Assembly: GCA_022599775.1 (NCBI GenBank)
Contig: JAHZLQ010000068.1
Coordinates: 124,001 to 188,000 of the forward strand
Length of the DNA: 64,000 bases
Source: Gammaproteobacteria bacterium
GTDB taxonomy: Bacteria; Pseudomonadota; Gammaproteobacteria; Nevskiales; Nevskiaceae
Direction: 5' to 3'
The position numbers and the translations under genes are program-made. Positions 25,989-39,216 of this stretch are shown one piece after another. Below the pieces are notes generated by a model that was not told the DNA's origin, ran no database searches, and saw only the letters and a program-made list of their open reading frames with translations. The stretch's first letter is position 1, and each line of letters starts with the position of its first letter.

Positions 25989-28160
25989 TCAGGGCGAAGT
26001 CACTTTGATCAGTGTCAGTACCGCAGCCGTCGCGGGCTCGGTCAGCGTGGCTTGGCGGCCGTCCGTCGAGAACGCGACATCATAGGTGGTGCTGATCGGC
26101 GAACTGTCGCAGTCCGACTCCAAGCCGATCGTGTCCACGCAATAGGGCTCGCTACCGTCGGCCACGATGGTGACTTGGTCGCCCGCTCCGTTTAGCGACC
26201 AGCTTTCGCGTTGCACACCGCCATTCTCGTCGGTATCGATCTCGAACACCGAGCCTCCGGCGAAGAAGCTGATGCTGTCGGGTCGGTTCGGTGATTCGAA
26301 CATCGTCCAGCTGCCGATGAGCGAGTTCGCAACCGAAGGAATGCGTTGCAACAGGTAGGTTCCCAGTTCGTACTCGCCAGTATCGGCCTCCCCGGTGCCG
26401 CCGTCCTGAAGCTCGTAGGCGCTCAACTGCAGGCGATCGGCATCGACCACTTCCAGGTAAGCAGCGGTATCCGGCGCCTCCGGGAACACCGCAGTACGCG
26501 AGTACAGTCCGCAGGATCCGTCCGAGTCCACCAGTGCGTCGGCCGTGAACATGCGGGCCAGACCCGATTCCAGGTTCCACGAAGCCAGCTCTGAACCGAC
26601 GCCATCCGCGTCGAGATCGCCGTCGACCGGCGGATCGTAGTTGGGGTCGTAAACGCCGGTATCGAGTTCATGATAATCGCGGTCACAGTCGGGGTCGCCT
26701 TCCTGGCTGCCGAACACATACCGACCGTCCGCACGGAAATTGACGATCGTGAGCGCCCCCGCCTCCGGATCGGCATCGGGCGTCTCGGGATCGGATCCGT
26801 ACCAGGCTCCGATCACCCCGGAAACGTCGATCACTTTGGTCAAGGGCAGACGGTCAAGCACATAGCTGCCCTCGGTGGACACGTAGAGCTCCAGCTGACC
26901 GGCGCCGTTGACCTGCAGTGTGACCGTGCCTGCCTGATCCGAGAGGCCGGCATCGCCGTTGGTATCCACGGATTGGGTCACCGTCAGATTGTGGCCCGAA
27001 TCGACCGACCAGGTCCCGACCTCGATGCCGCGCGAATCGCCAGAAGGTGATTCGCCGACCTCGACGAGGAAATACCCACCATCGGCGAAGAAGCTGGCCA
27101 CGACAGGCCCCCCATCGCCGGGCAGGCTGTCGAGTAGCCAGCTACCGACGATATCGCTGCTGTCCGGCACCCGTTTGAGTTCGATGATGGAATCCGGATC
27201 GCTTGCAACGACCAGCTCCAGCGTGTCGGCATCGACAAAGTCCAGGTCGAGCAGCGCGCCCCCTTCGGGTCGTTCGTACAATCCGCAATCACCGTTCGCG
27301 CCCGTGGTATCGATGTAGGCGCCGACGGCCTGAAACGTTCCAGCTTCGGCATCGATTGCATAACGTCCGTACTCGAAACCATCGGAACAGTCCGGATCAT
27401 TATGGTCGGTTCCGAACAGATAGGTCCCGTCAGTGAAGAAACTGATCACCGCGGAATCAATCCCGCCGCCGGCCGCCGAGACGTCGACCGTCCATGACCC
27501 TGCAAGTTGCTCGCGTGTCGATCGCTCGGTGTGCGCGCTGGCCGCCGCCGGGTCGACGACCTCATGCCCCGTGTCCTGCGCGAGTTGGGTCAGCACCGGG
27601 TCCTGCACGAACTCATCGGTGGGCTGCGCGAACTCCAGGGACTTGCCCCCAGCCGCCGCCGTAACGTCGCTGCCGATGACGATGCCATTGTCGGGATTGC
27701 CGTCGTCGTCGAATGTCTGAAAGAAGACCGCGACATTGGTGGCGATGTCGTCTGCGCTGACGCCCGTGGGTACCCCACCGGCCGCAACCGTGCTGTCGGC
27801 AATCGTCTTTGGGGAAATCCTGTAGCGTCCTGGCACCGGGGCGCCGACCATGATGTTGCCGACTGAAAAGCCGAGCGTGTCGCCGCTAACGTAGGTGAAG
27901 GCACCACCGGCGCCGCTCAATCCGGACAGTCCCGACGGCGTGCTGCTGAAGGCGACGCCCTGGACGCCGGAATCGACGAGAAAGCCGGTCAGCGTCAGCG
28001 TATCGCCACGATCGTCGCCATCACCGCCATCGTCCATCATGTCACCACTATCGTCGCTTCCGCCGCCACAGGCGACCAGCAGCAATATCGCCGAAGCGGC
28101 GATCGCACGGCGCAGCGTGCCAACGCCGCCGAGCCCCCACATCCGTCCGGATTCGCCCAT
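25989..28160 (-). CDS. Large lipoprotein with four repeated modules
   Basis: This 723-aa protein has the lipobox LVAC at Cys31 followed by a Gly/Ser/Asp-rich linker. An N-terminal module (55-210) contains SSTPSGLSGLSGAGGAF and GDTLGFSVGNIMVG, a pattern seen in surface lipoproteins. Then come four modules beginning G(S/A)W, with a [I/S]xFFxDGxYxFG-like strand, at about 221-333, 338-440, 450-608 and 615-723. Cys pairs (PDCSD, GDCGLY; DPDCDRD, GSCGLY) recur in modules 1 and 3. It is probably surface-exposed; function unknown. AGGGGAAGGGAA supports the start. It is 12 bases after the FadL-like gene. Confidence 0.78.
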   Translation of the reverse strand: MGESGRMWGLGGVGTLRRAIAASAILLLVACGGGSDDSGDMMDDGGDGDDRGDTLTLTGFLVDSGVQGVAFSSTPSGLSGLSGAGGAFTYVSGDTLGFSVGNIMVGAPVPGRYRISPKTIADSTVAAGGVPTGVSADDIATNVAVFFQTFDDDGNPDNGIVIGSDVTAAAGGKSLEFAQPTDEFVQDPVLTQLAQDTGHEVVDPAAASAHTERSTREQLAGSWTVDVSAAGGGIDSAVISFFTDGTYLFGTDHNDPDCSDGFEYGRYAIDAEAGTFQAVGAYIDTTGANGDCGLYERPEGGALLDLDFVDADTLELVVASDPDSIIELKRVPDSSDIVGSWLLDSLPGDGGPVVASFFADGGYFLVEVGESPSGDSRGIEVGTWSVDSGHNLTVTQSVDTNGDAGLSDQAGTVTLQVNGAGQLELYVSTEGSYVLDRLPLTKVIDVSGVIGAWYGSDPETPDADPEAGALTIVNFRADGRYVFGSQEGDPDCDRDYHELDTGVYDPNYDPPVDGDLDADGVGSELASWNLESGLARMFTADALVDSDGSCGLYSRTAVFPEAPDTAAYLEVVDADRLQLSAYELQDGGTGEADTGEYELGTYLLQRIPSVANSLIGSWTMFESPNRPDSISFFAGGSVFEIDTDENGGVQRESWSLNGAGDQVTIVADGSEPYCVDTIGLESDCDSSPISTTYDVAFSTDGRQATLTEPATAAVLTLIKVTSP

Positions 28161-28172
28161 TTCCCTTCCCCT

Positions 28173-29516
28173 TTAAAGTGTGGCGCCGAAGATCAGCGTG
28201 AAGTTCGTCGCATTGATGTCCACCACCGACTGACCACCGAAATTGAGTTCTCCGAGGTCGCCGAGCGTGCCGTCGCCGTCTCCCGAACTGAAGTAGAAGC
28301 CGAGCTTGTAGGTCCGCGTGTCATCGCGGTAAGAGGCGGACAGGGCTCCGCCCAGCAAGTCCACGGACTCACGGCGCTCGAACGCGCCAGCGTCTTCGGC
28401 ATCCAGATTGGCGTTGTCGGTGTAGAGCGCCATTCGCAGACCCACACGATCGCTCAAACGCCATTCGCTACCGATGGACCAGTTGGTTACGGCATCGAAC
28501 TGGCGCGTCACCGGCGGCGAGGCTCCATCGGCACCGGCCACGATGTCGTCATCGACCGACAGGTATTGGTCGACCTGCACCGACACCGTCCACGAGGGCG
28601 TCAGGTCCATCGCCAAACCGAGCGAGAATTGCCAGGGATGCGCCTGCTTTTCGGAACTTTTGGAATCCGCGGACGCATCGAGGTAGTCGACCAGTTCCTC
28701 GCTGCCATCGGCGCTGATCGTGGTGAGATTGCGCACGGACCGATAAAAGTAGTCGTAATCACGGCTCAGCGCGAAGTCTCGCGACACGGTCCAGCCCGCC
28801 TTGAACGCGCCGTTGCGATATTGCAGGCCGAGCTGCGGACGAACGCCGATCTGTGTGTCCTCGATGCGATAGCTGGTCAGCACGTACAGTCGGTCGGTCG
28901 ATCCGGCTTCGGCGCCCGGCTTGGTGGCATCGCCACCGATGCTGCGGGCTTCGCGTTCGTCGCGATAAGTGCCGAACAGCGACACGCCCCAGGACCAGTT
29001 CTGGTTCAGCGCCTGCGCGAAACTCGGGCCGATATTGTAGTGTCGGTAGTCGCTATCGCCGGTCAGGAACTGATCGACGTGCGCGGTTCCGACATCGAAG
29101 CTGCCGCGATCCGATTGTCGATCCGACAGAAAGTCGCTGACCGTGATCGAAAACCCGATGGTGCCGGTACCGATATGGCGCAGGATGCCGAAGTAGCTCG
29201 GAACCAGGCCCGAAGACGTCACCTCCAGCGAGCCGCCGTCCGGAAAGAAGTCTTCGAATTCGACATTGGAGATGCTCAGCACGTTGACGGTGGCCGATGC
29301 CAGCTCCTTCGAATAGACGGTACCGGCCGGGTTGTAATGCAGACCCGCTGCATCATCCGACAAGGCGGCATAGGCGCCGCCGAAGCCGGTGGCACGATCG
29401 CCGATCAGCAGGTTGCGATAGTGGAATGAGTCGGCGTAGGCACAGGGTGCGCAAATGCCGGTGAGTAGCACGGCAACGGCCAGCAGGCCATTGCGGCTGA
29501 GAATGTGTCGTTGCAT
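28173..29516 (-). CDS. FadL/OMPP1-type outer-membrane transporter
   Basis: This protein is about 447 aa, with a signal peptide (MQRHILSRNGLLAVAVLLTG, ending YADS) and the N-terminal family signature GFGGAYAALSDDAAGLHYNPAG, close to the NPA motif of FadL/TodX hydrophobic-compound channels. The C-terminus ends NFTLIFGATL, typical of a barrel. FadL relatives import long-chain fatty acids or aromatic hydrocarbons. It sits between two large lipoprotein genes on the same strand and may form a complex with them (inference). An ATG 9 bases upstream (29523-29525) is an alternative start. Confidence 0.84.
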   Translation of the reverse strand: MQRHILSRNGLLAVAVLLTGICAPCAYADSFHYRNLLIGDRATGFGGAYAALSDDAAGLHYNPAGTVYSKELASATVNVLSISNVEFEDFFPDGGSLEVTSSGLVPSYFGILRHIGTGTIGFSITVSDFLSDRQSDRGSFDVGTAHVDQFLTGDSDYRHYNIGPSFAQALNQNWSWGVSLFGTYRDEREARSIGGDATKPGAEAGSTDRLYVLTSYRIEDTQIGVRPQLGLQYRNGAFKAGWTVSRDFALSRDYDYFYRSVRNLTTISADGSEELVDYLDASADSKSSEKQAHPWQFSLGLAMDLTPSWTVSVQVDQYLSVDDDIVAGADGASPPVTRQFDAVTNWSIGSEWRLSDRVGLRMALYTDNANLDAEDAGAFERRESVDLLGGALSASYRDDTRTYKLGFYFSSGDGDGTLGDLGELNFGGQSVVDINATNFTLIFGATL

Positions 29517-29535
29517 GGAAGCCATCCGAAAAGGT

Positions 29536-29559
29536 CGTCGGCCGCCGCGGCGGCCGACG
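29536..29559. repeat. Perfect 24-bp palindrome
   Basis: Two 12-base arms (CGTCGGCCGCCG and its complement) with no spacer lie between the second lipoprotein gene and the FadL-like gene. It could form a hairpin in the transcript that attenuates expression of the downstream two genes, or bind a dimeric protein. Confidence 0.6.
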
Positions 29560-29600
29560 GGATCAAAGAGCAAGGCCACGAGACCGGCCTCGGTAGCGAC

Positions 29601-31649
29601 TCAGTGCGGCATGCCGAGCTTGGCCGGTACTACGTGCTGTGCGGCGGTGGAGGTCGCCGCACTCCGGCCTTCGGTGGTCGTCGAGGTGTCGTCCGGCAGA
29701 TACTCGTACAAATTGACGCCGGCGAAGGAATTCGCCTCGTCATTGGTGTACGGGAAGGACTCGTAGGCCCGGGCATAGATGAAGTCGCCTTCGCGCCGCA
29801 CGATTTCGAATATCCAGTGGTCGCTGACCACGCAGGAATCCGACGATCCCGGCTCGCAGTACGCAAAATTGTTCTGCAGATCCACGTACTGCTCCGCATC
29901 CAGCGTCGTGCCGTCCTCGCTCAGCGCCCAGCGACTGACCTGATAGTCCTCGTGGACGAAGATCTCGTCGGCCGGCGGCGTCAGCGCATAACCATTGATG
30001 GAGTAAGCCTGGTTGCCGGCATTACGCTCGAAGCCCTGTCCACCCGCTTGCAGCACCATGCTCAGGGCGAAATAGGTACCCGGCCCCCGTTTGGTACCGA
30101 CACCGTTGTAGTGATAGCCGCCGACACCGCCATTGGCGAAAGTCGCATCCGGATCGACCTCCACCATGTAGGAACCGGCCGCGTACTCGTTCTCGATGCC
30201 GACGCGCTCGTAGATGAAGCCGACCTCGAACACGCTGGCCGAACGCTTGGTGACGATGCCGTATTCGACAAAGTCGCCGCTGACGAAGCTGAGTTCGAGA
30301 ATGCGGTCGACGATCTCCCAGGTGAAATTGCCCTGCTGTTCCGAAGTACCGCTGCCATCGGCGTTGAAGCTCAGGGTATCCGGATACTGTGCCAGCACAC
30401 CCTCGACGTACTCGTGCACGGTATTGACGGCGAAGGTCCGGCCCGAAACATCGGCGGTCTGGAACGGCACCACCGCCGGCTCGTCCTCTTCCTCATCACT
30501 GATGGCGACGGGGTAGAGGGTCGTGCGCACGGTGAAATCGTCCACCGACTCATCGGCGACATCGAACGCATAAACAGCCGATTCGATCACCGAGGTCTGC
30601 CCCTCTAGGCCGGCTTCTCCCGCCGTGTGGAACTGGAGCGTCAAATGAACGGTGGCAGCGAGCCGCTCGGTTTCGGGATCGATCAAACCGTCGCCGTTGA
30701 CATCGACGGTGACGACGGTGTCGGCGCTCAAAACGTCAGCAATGACGTCGTCGCCAGACACGGTCCATGTGAATTCACTAGCGCCCCGCGTGCCCGTGTT
30801 GTCACTACGAAACTCGATCGGAATCAGGCTCAACTGATTCGCGTTTTCACCGCTGTTGTAGAACAGCAGAAATTCGCCGGGCACTGCGTCGGCGGCTGTT
30901 GGTGCATCACCGGCCGGCAGACTACCCGCCGCCGTCACATATTCGTCCGGATAGTCGACCTGCAGCAATCGGGCGTAGTCCTGCTGGGTAACCGTGGATG
31001 CCGCCGCCAAACTCCGGGTCGTGGTGACCCCGGCCGGCAGCGGAATGGTCGGATACAGCGCAACGGTCTGAATCGAAGTGGCCAACTGCGTCACCGCAGC
31101 ACGGTCGAGAGCCGCCAAAGCTGCGGCCAGTTCCTCGTCGGAACTGATGTCCTTGTAGGACTTGCTGGCTTCGGCGCTCTGAATCAGGCCCGCCTCGGCG
31201 GTGGTCACTGAACTCAGGGCCAGTGCCGCGAAATCATCCGCGGTGACGGTTTCATCGCTGCCGGCGGCGGCCTCGATGGCCGACACGGTACCCAGCAGGC
31301 CCTCGAATTCGACCACGGCATTATCGCCGTCACCGACAGCCACGACGCTGACGAAATCGACCAGATCCAGATCGTCGAGCGTGACGGTATAGCTGCCGTC
31401 GCTACCGATGGCGGAGTCGGCCGACTTGTCTCCGGCCGTGGCCGTCACCGTACCGCCGCTCAGCGAGGGCGCGTTGGCAACGAAGCCCTGCAATGTGATC
31501 GATGACTTGTCGCCATCCCCGCCGCCACCGCCACCGCCGTCCCCGTCGCCGTCGTCATTGCCACCGCCACCACCACCGCCACCGCAGGCGGCCAGCAGCA
31601 TAGAAAACAATCCAGCCGCCACTATGGCGGACCACCGTTTGTTGCTCAT
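29601..31649 (-). CDS. Large glycine-tract lipoprotein of unknown function
   Basis: This 682-aa protein has signal peptide and lipobox LAAC (Cys22), directly followed by a poly-Gly/Asp tract (residues 23-47), a likely flexible tether. The next domain (50-130) resembles a carboxypeptidase-regulatory-like/Ig fold (ITLQGFVANAPSLSGGTV, GSYTVTLDDLDLVDFV). Around 425-480 the text YPDTLSFNADGSGTSEQQGNFTW resembles the G-W/FF-strand modules of the other lipoprotein. No enzyme motif is seen. It is first of the three-gene group 31649-25989. Confidence 0.75.
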   Translation of the reverse strand: MSNKRWSAIVAAGLFSMLLAACGGGGGGGGNDDGDGDGGGGGGGDGDKSSITLQGFVANAPSLSGGTVTATAGDKSADSAIGSDGSYTVTLDDLDLVDFVSVVAVGDGDNAVVEFEGLLGTVSAIEAAAGSDETVTADDFAALALSSVTTAEAGLIQSAEASKSYKDISSDEELAAALAALDRAAVTQLATSIQTVALYPTIPLPAGVTTTRSLAAASTVTQQDYARLLQVDYPDEYVTAAGSLPAGDAPTAADAVPGEFLLFYNSGENANQLSLIPIEFRSDNTGTRGASEFTWTVSGDDVIADVLSADTVVTVDVNGDGLIDPETERLAATVHLTLQFHTAGEAGLEGQTSVIESAVYAFDVADESVDDFTVRTTLYPVAISDEEEDEPAVVPFQTADVSGRTFAVNTVHEYVEGVLAQYPDTLSFNADGSGTSEQQGNFTWEIVDRILELSFVSGDFVEYGIVTKRSASVFEVGFIYERVGIENEYAAGSYMVEVDPDATFANGGVGGYHYNGVGTKRGPGTYFALSMVLQAGGQGFERNAGNQAYSINGYALTPPADEIFVHEDYQVSRWALSEDGTTLDAEQYVDLQNNFAYCEPGSSDSCVVSDHWIFEIVRREGDFIYARAYESFPYTNDEANSFAGVNLYEYLPDDTSTTTEGRSAATSTAAQHVVPAKLGMPH

Positions 31650-31979
31650 GGTTCATTCCCCCGAGAATGCCCTTGCCACTCGATGTGCAGGACGAATGCG
31701 GAAAAACAGCTGCGTCGAGTTTAGAAACGGGGGGCGCTTCAAACCTGACCTTTTTGCGACCAAAGTCAGACGGAATCGTGCATGTACGGGGGTTCGCAGC
31801 CGATCGGCACGGCAGGCGGATCCGAAGTCGGTGATGGGGGAATAGCCGGCCCTGCCGACGGTTCAACTCAGTCGGCTACGCTTTTGCCAGTTCAAGCGAC
31901 CAGTGCGATGTGCGCGGCGAACGGCCATGCCGCGAGCGGGCGAGGGTCGGTGTCGGCATCACGCCGCGCGTGATTCACG
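31650..31979. other. 330-bp intergenic region between hslO and the lipoprotein gene
   Basis: I see no gene, tRNA or clear terminator. It should contain the promoter of the lipoprotein/FadL group (minus strand), but no convincing -35/-10 pair stands out. Confidence 0.4.
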
Positions 31980-32852
31980 TTAATGCGTCTGCTGAATCGG
32001 GTTCGGCTCACGCTGGGCCTCGGCGCCGTCGAACAGCTCCTGGACTTCGCTGCGTACATAGCGGTATTCCCGACCGCAGAACTCGCAGGTGACCTCGACA
32101 TGGTCCCGCTCCTCGAAGATCGGTTCGATCTCGTCGCGGCCCAGAGACAGCAGCATCTGCGAAATGCTGGCGCGCGAACAGGTACAGGACAGCTGGACCT
32201 CACGCGGCTCGTGACGCCGCAACGGCTCCTGATGGAACAGACGCCTGAGCACGGTATCGGAATCGGCCGCAAGCAATTCCTCGGCCTTCAGTGTGCCGAA
32301 CAAGGCGCAAAGGTGTTGCCAATAGCCATCCGCATCGTCGCCGTCTGCGCCCGGCACGCGTTGCAACAGCAGGCCGGCCAGACTGGTCGCCCCCGAGGCC
32401 AGCAGCAGCCGTGTCGGGAGCTGCTCGGACTGTGCGAAGTAGCCCTCCAGCGACGCGGCGAGGCTGTCGCCGCTGATCTCGACGAAGGCCTGATAAGGCT
32501 GGCCATGCCGAGGCTCCAGCAACCAGGCAAGCAGCCCGCCCTGCAGCAAGTCCTTGAAACTGCCGTCGATTTCGGGGCCAGCTTTGGCCATGGCACGCAC
32601 GCGCAACTGATGATCCACCTGCGCCACCAGCAGCTGAATCCGGTCCCCGCCCTGAAACTGCAGGTTGATGCGGCCTTCGAACTTGAGGTGCGATGCCAAC
32701 ATCGGCGCCGCAGCCGCCGCCTCGCCCAGCAACTGCCGGACATCCGCCGAATAGTCGCGCGCACCGAACATCGCTTCCACACCCTCGTCGATGCGCAGGA
32801 TCACGCCACGCGCGCCCTGGCCGGAGAAGTCGAATGGAATCAGTATGCTCAT
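31980..32852 (-). CDS. hslO: Redox-regulated chaperone Hsp33
   Basis: This 290-aa protein has the usual Hsp33 length. The holdase domain (1-230) is followed by the zinc redox switch: CTC near residue 229 and CEFC near residue 262 (CxC...CxxC), which lose zinc on oxidation and activate the chaperone. The ATG at 32850-32852 matches the family start MSILIPFDFSGQGARG; the ribosome site is poor. Confidence 0.95.
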   Translation of the reverse strand: MSILIPFDFSGQGARGVILRIDEGVEAMFGARDYSADVRQLLGEAAAAAPMLASHLKFEGRINLQFQGGDRIQLLVAQVDHQLRVRAMAKAGPEIDGSFKDLLQGGLLAWLLEPRHGQPYQAFVEISGDSLAASLEGYFAQSEQLPTRLLLASGATSLAGLLLQRVPGADGDDADGYWQHLCALFGTLKAEELLAADSDTVLRRLFHQEPLRRHEPREVQLSCTCSRASISQMLLSLGRDEIEPIFEERDHVEVTCEFCGREYRYVRSEVQELFDGAEAQREPNPIQQTH

Positions 32853-32949
32853 GGATTGTTCGTAAGGCGATAGGCGTGAAGCGACTGGCACAAAAGCTTG
32901 AAAGGCGGCAAGCGTGGCGCTTTCGCCTCACGCCTTACGCCTTATCGCC

Positions 32950-34392
32950 TCACCCCACAGACCCCAGCAACTGCTTGAGCAGGCGGTTGACCTCGGCCGG
33001 ATTGGCCTTGCCGGCGGTCGCCTTCATGGTCTGGCCGACGAAGAACCCGAACAAGCGGTCCTTGCCAGCGCGGTACTGTTCAAGCTGGCCGGGATTGTCG
33101 GCCATGACCTGCTCGATGATCTTGACGATGGCGCCTTCGTCCGTGATCTGGCGCAGTCCCTTGGCATCGATGATCGCATCGGCCTCACCTTCACCCGCCA
33201 TCATCGCCTCGAACACGTCCTTGGCGATCTTGCCGGAGATCGTGTCATCGGCAATGCGCTTGATCAACCCCGCCATCGCGGCGGCAGACACCGGAGAATC
33301 TGGAATGTCGTGCCCGGCCTTGTTCAAGGCGCCGAGCAGGTCGGTGATGACCCAGTTGGCGCAGAGCTTGGCGTCGCCGTCGACCCGACGCACCAGATCC
33401 TCGTAGTAGTCCGCCAAGGCACGCGAGCCGGTCAGCACCGTCGCGTCATATTTGGACAGGCCGTACTGGACCATGAAACGGTCGCGCTTGGCTTCCGGCA
33501 ATTCCGGCAGCGAGCGGCCGATCTCGTCGATCCAGGCGCGTGTGCAGATCACCGGCAGCAGATCGGGGTCGGGGAAGTAGCGGTAATCGTTGGCATCTTC
33601 CTTGGTCCGCATCGAGCGTGTTTCGCCGGAGCCGGGATTGAACAGCCGCGTCTCCTGGACGATCGTCCCACCGGCCTCGATCACCTCGATCTGGCGCTCG
33701 ATTTCGTACTCGATCGCGCGTTCCACGTAACGGAAGGAATTGACGTTCTTGGTCTCGGTACGGGTGCCGAACTTCTCGGTGCCCTTGGGCCGCACGGACA
33801 CGTTGGCGTCACAGCGGAACGAGCCTTCCTGCATGTTGCCGTCGCAGATGCCGAGGTAGACGACCAGCTGATGCAGCTTCTTGAGATAGGCCACGGCCTC
33901 GGCCGCCGAGCGGATATCCGGCTCGGAGACGATTTCGATCAAGGGTGTGCCGGCGCGATTGAGATCGATGCCCGATGTGCCGACGAAACCCTCGTGCATC
34001 GACTTGCCGGCGTCCTCCTCCATATGGGCACGGGTGATGCCGATGGTCTTGATCACGCCTTCGGCCAGCTCCACATCGAGCTTGCCTTCGTAGACGATCG
34101 GCAGTTCGAACTGCGTGATCTGATAGCCCTTCGGCAGATCCGGATAGAAGTAATGCTTGCGCGCGAACACGCAACGCTCGGCGACCTTGGCGTCCACCGC
34201 CAGACCGAACATCACGGCCATGCGCAGGGCCTCGCCATTGAGGACCGGCAGCACGCCGGGCAGGCCCAGGGTGACCGCGTCCGCCTGCGTGTTCGGCGCC
34301 GCGCCGTAAGCCGTGGCCGCGCCCGAAAATATCTTGGATCGGGTGCTGAGCTGGCAATGCACCTCAAGTCCGATGACTGCTTCCCATTCCAT
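32950..34392 (-). CDS. gatB: Asp/Glu-tRNA(Asn/Gln) amidotransferase subunit B
   Basis: This 480-aa protein begins [17 protein letters not shown] and contains [13 protein letters not shown] and [12 protein letters not shown], all hallmark GatB segments. With GatC and GatA it converts Glu-tRNA(Gln) or Asp-tRNA(Asn) to the amide. It is 11 bases after gatA. The C-terminal YqeY-like tail domain (about 330-480) is complete. Confidence 0.97.
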   Translation of the reverse strand: MEWEAVIGLEVHCQLSTRSKIFSGAATAYGAAPNTQADAVTLGLPGVLPVLNGEALRMAVMFGLAVDAKVAERCVFARKHYFYPDLPKGYQITQFELPIVYEGKLDVELAEGVIKTIGITRAHMEEDAGKSMHEGFVGTSGIDLNRAGTPLIEIVSEPDIRSAAEAVAYLKKLHQLVVYLGICDGNMQEGSFRCDANVSVRPKGTEKFGTRTETKNVNSFRYVERAIEYEIERQIEVIEAGGTIVQETRLFNPGSGETRSMRTKEDANDYRYFPDPDLLPVICTRAWIDEIGRSLPELPEAKRDRFMVQYGLSKYDATVLTGSRALADYYEDLVRRVDGDAKLCANWVITDLLGALNKAGHDIPDSPVSAAAMAGLIKRIADDTISGKIAKDVFEAMMAGEGEADAIIDAKGLRQITDEGAIVKIIEQVMADNPGQLEQYRAGKDRLFGFFVGQTMKATAGKANPAEVNRLLKQLLGSVG

Positions 34393-34403
34393 ATTCACTT
34401 CGC

Positions 34404-37476
<3,073 letters not shown>

Positions 37477-37572
37477 GCCGATTTCCGGACTAGGCCCGCG
37501 CCGCAATCCCCCTTAAGCTAGCCCTTTGATACGGGGAAGTTTTTTGCTGCGCGGCAGCCTGTCGGCCACGAT

Positions 37573-38580
37573 TTGAACACTCTCAGCGGCAATACTCGGA
37601 AACCACTGTTTCAGCGGGGCTCGGGGCTCGGCCTGCGGGCGGCCCTGTTGCTGCTGCTTTCGATCGCTTTGCTGGCGGTCGACCACCGCACCGAGACCTT
37701 CGATCCGGCGCGCAACGTCATGTCGCAACTGCTCGCTCCCATCATCTGGACTTCGCGCCTGCCGAGTACGGTCTCGGCGATCGGCAACTACGCGCAGACA
37801 CGCGGCGAGCTGATGGCGGAAAACGAGCACCTCAGCGAAAGCCTGCTGCGGCTGCGCGCCCGCACCTCCAAGGTGCAGGCCCTGGAGGCCGAAAATCAGA
37901 GGCTGCGCGAACTGCTGTCGTCGTCCGAGCAGATCGAGGACAGCGTGCTGGTCGCCGAAATCCTCGCCACCAACCAGGATCCGTATCGCCACCAGATCGT
38001 GCTCAACCGCGGAACCGGCGACGGCGTCTACCGCGGTCAGGCGATCATCGACGCTTACGGCGTGCTCGGCCAAGTGGTCCGCGTGCTGCCGGACACGGCT
38101 GTGGGTCTGCTGATCACCGACCCCGACCACGGTGTCCCGGTGGAGGTCAATCGCACCGGCCTGCAGACGGTGGCGCTGGGCCGCGGTGACGGCCAAGGCC
38201 TGTCCTTGCCGTTCCTGCCGGGCAATGCCGACATCAAGGTCGGTGATCTGTTGGTGTCCTCGGCCCTGGGCGGCCGCTTCCCGCCCGGCTACCCGGTTGG
38301 CGAGGTCGCGGAGCTGCTCTACCAGCCCGGCGAGCACTTCATGGAAGCCATCGCCTACCCGACGGCACGAATCAACCAAGGACGGCAGGTTTTGCTGGTG
38401 TGGAGCGAGACGGTCCAGTCCGAACCCGGGATTACCGAAACCGTGCCTGCCATACCCGCAGCCGAGGGGACCGGCGTCGAACCGAAGGCAGCGACTGCGC
38501 CCACCGCGGAACAGGCCGGGCCGCCCAAGCCACTGACGCCTGCAACGCCGAACACCGCGACCACGGCGCCCGAGCAATGA
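37573..38580 (+). CDS. mreC: Rod-shape protein MreC (TTG start)
   Basis: This 335-aa protein has one N-terminal TM helix (residues about 20-38), a coiled-coil (75-115) and beta-barrel domains binding PBP2. The family start NTRKPLFQRGSGLGLRAALLL requires a TTG at 37573; no ATG or GTG is available in frame upstream before a dissimilar region. The last 60 residues are a Pro/Ala/Thr-rich tail likely to be disordered. Its stop overlaps the mreD start. Confidence 0.93.
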   Translation: MNTLSGNTRKPLFQRGSGLGLRAALLLLLSIALLAVDHRTETFDPARNVMSQLLAPIIWTSRLPSTVSAIGNYAQTRGELMAENEHLSESLLRLRARTSKVQALEAENQRLRELLSSSEQIEDSVLVAEILATNQDPYRHQIVLNRGTGDGVYRGQAIIDAYGVLGQVVRVLPDTAVGLLITDPDHGVPVEVNRTGLQTVALGRGDGQGLSLPFLPGNADIKVGDLLVSSALGGRFPPGYPVGEVAELLYQPGEHFMEAIAYPTARINQGRQVLLVWSETVQSEPGITETVPAIPAAEGTGVEPKAATAPTAEQAGPPKPLTPATPNTATTAPEQ

Positions 38581-39065
38581 CCACCAGCATCCGTTCGCAA
38601 TACCTGATGCTGATACCGGCACTGATTCTGGCGCTGGTACTGCAGACCGTTGCGCTGCCGCCGCTGCTGTCGGCGATGCGACCATCCTGGGTCGCCCTGA
38701 TCCTCGGCTACTGGGCCTACCGCAGCAACGGCGTGGGCTTGCTGCTGCCCTCTGCGGCGGCCGGTCTGTGTCTTGACGTGATGTTCAACACTGCCCTGGG
38801 CACCCATGTCGTAGCGCTCACGGTGGTGGTCTACGCGACGCTCAAGCTGCGGGGGTTTCTGTACCTGTCCCCCCTGTGGCAAACGACGCTGATCCTGGCG
38901 CCGATCTGGCTGCTCTACAGCTTCATCCTGTTCTGGGCCGATGGGGCCACACTGCACGCAGCCGCCCCTTTGGCGCGCTGGCTGCCGGTGATCAGTACCA
39001 CCGTGCTATGGCCGTTGATGTTTCTGATTCTCCAGTTGCTGCGCCCGGTCACGCGGCCACGGTGA
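38577..39065 (+). CDS. mreD: Rod-shape protein MreD
   Basis: This 162-aa protein has five or so hydrophobic helices, consistent with MreD, the inner-membrane partner of MreC. Its ATG overlaps the mreC stop (ATGA). The family segment GLLLPSAAAGLCLDVMFNTALG is recognisable. Confidence 0.92.
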   Translation: MTTSIRSQYLMLIPALILALVLQTVALPPLLSAMRPSWVALILGYWAYRSNGVGLLLPSAAAGLCLDVMFNTALGTHVVALTVVVYATLKLRGFLYLSPLWQTTLILAPIWLLYSFILFWADGATLHAAAPLARWLPVISTTVLWPLMFLILQLLRPVTRPR

Positions 39066-39216
39066 CGGCCCTGCCGACAGAGAGGCACCCCCGAAAAATG
39101 AATCCTGCGCCGGGCACGGCCACCCTCACCCCACCACCCGCTCCGCGGACGGTCCTCCCCTCTCCCACTCCCTGGGCGAGGGGCAGTGGACTCGCCGCGC
39201 GAGATTCGGCTTAAAG

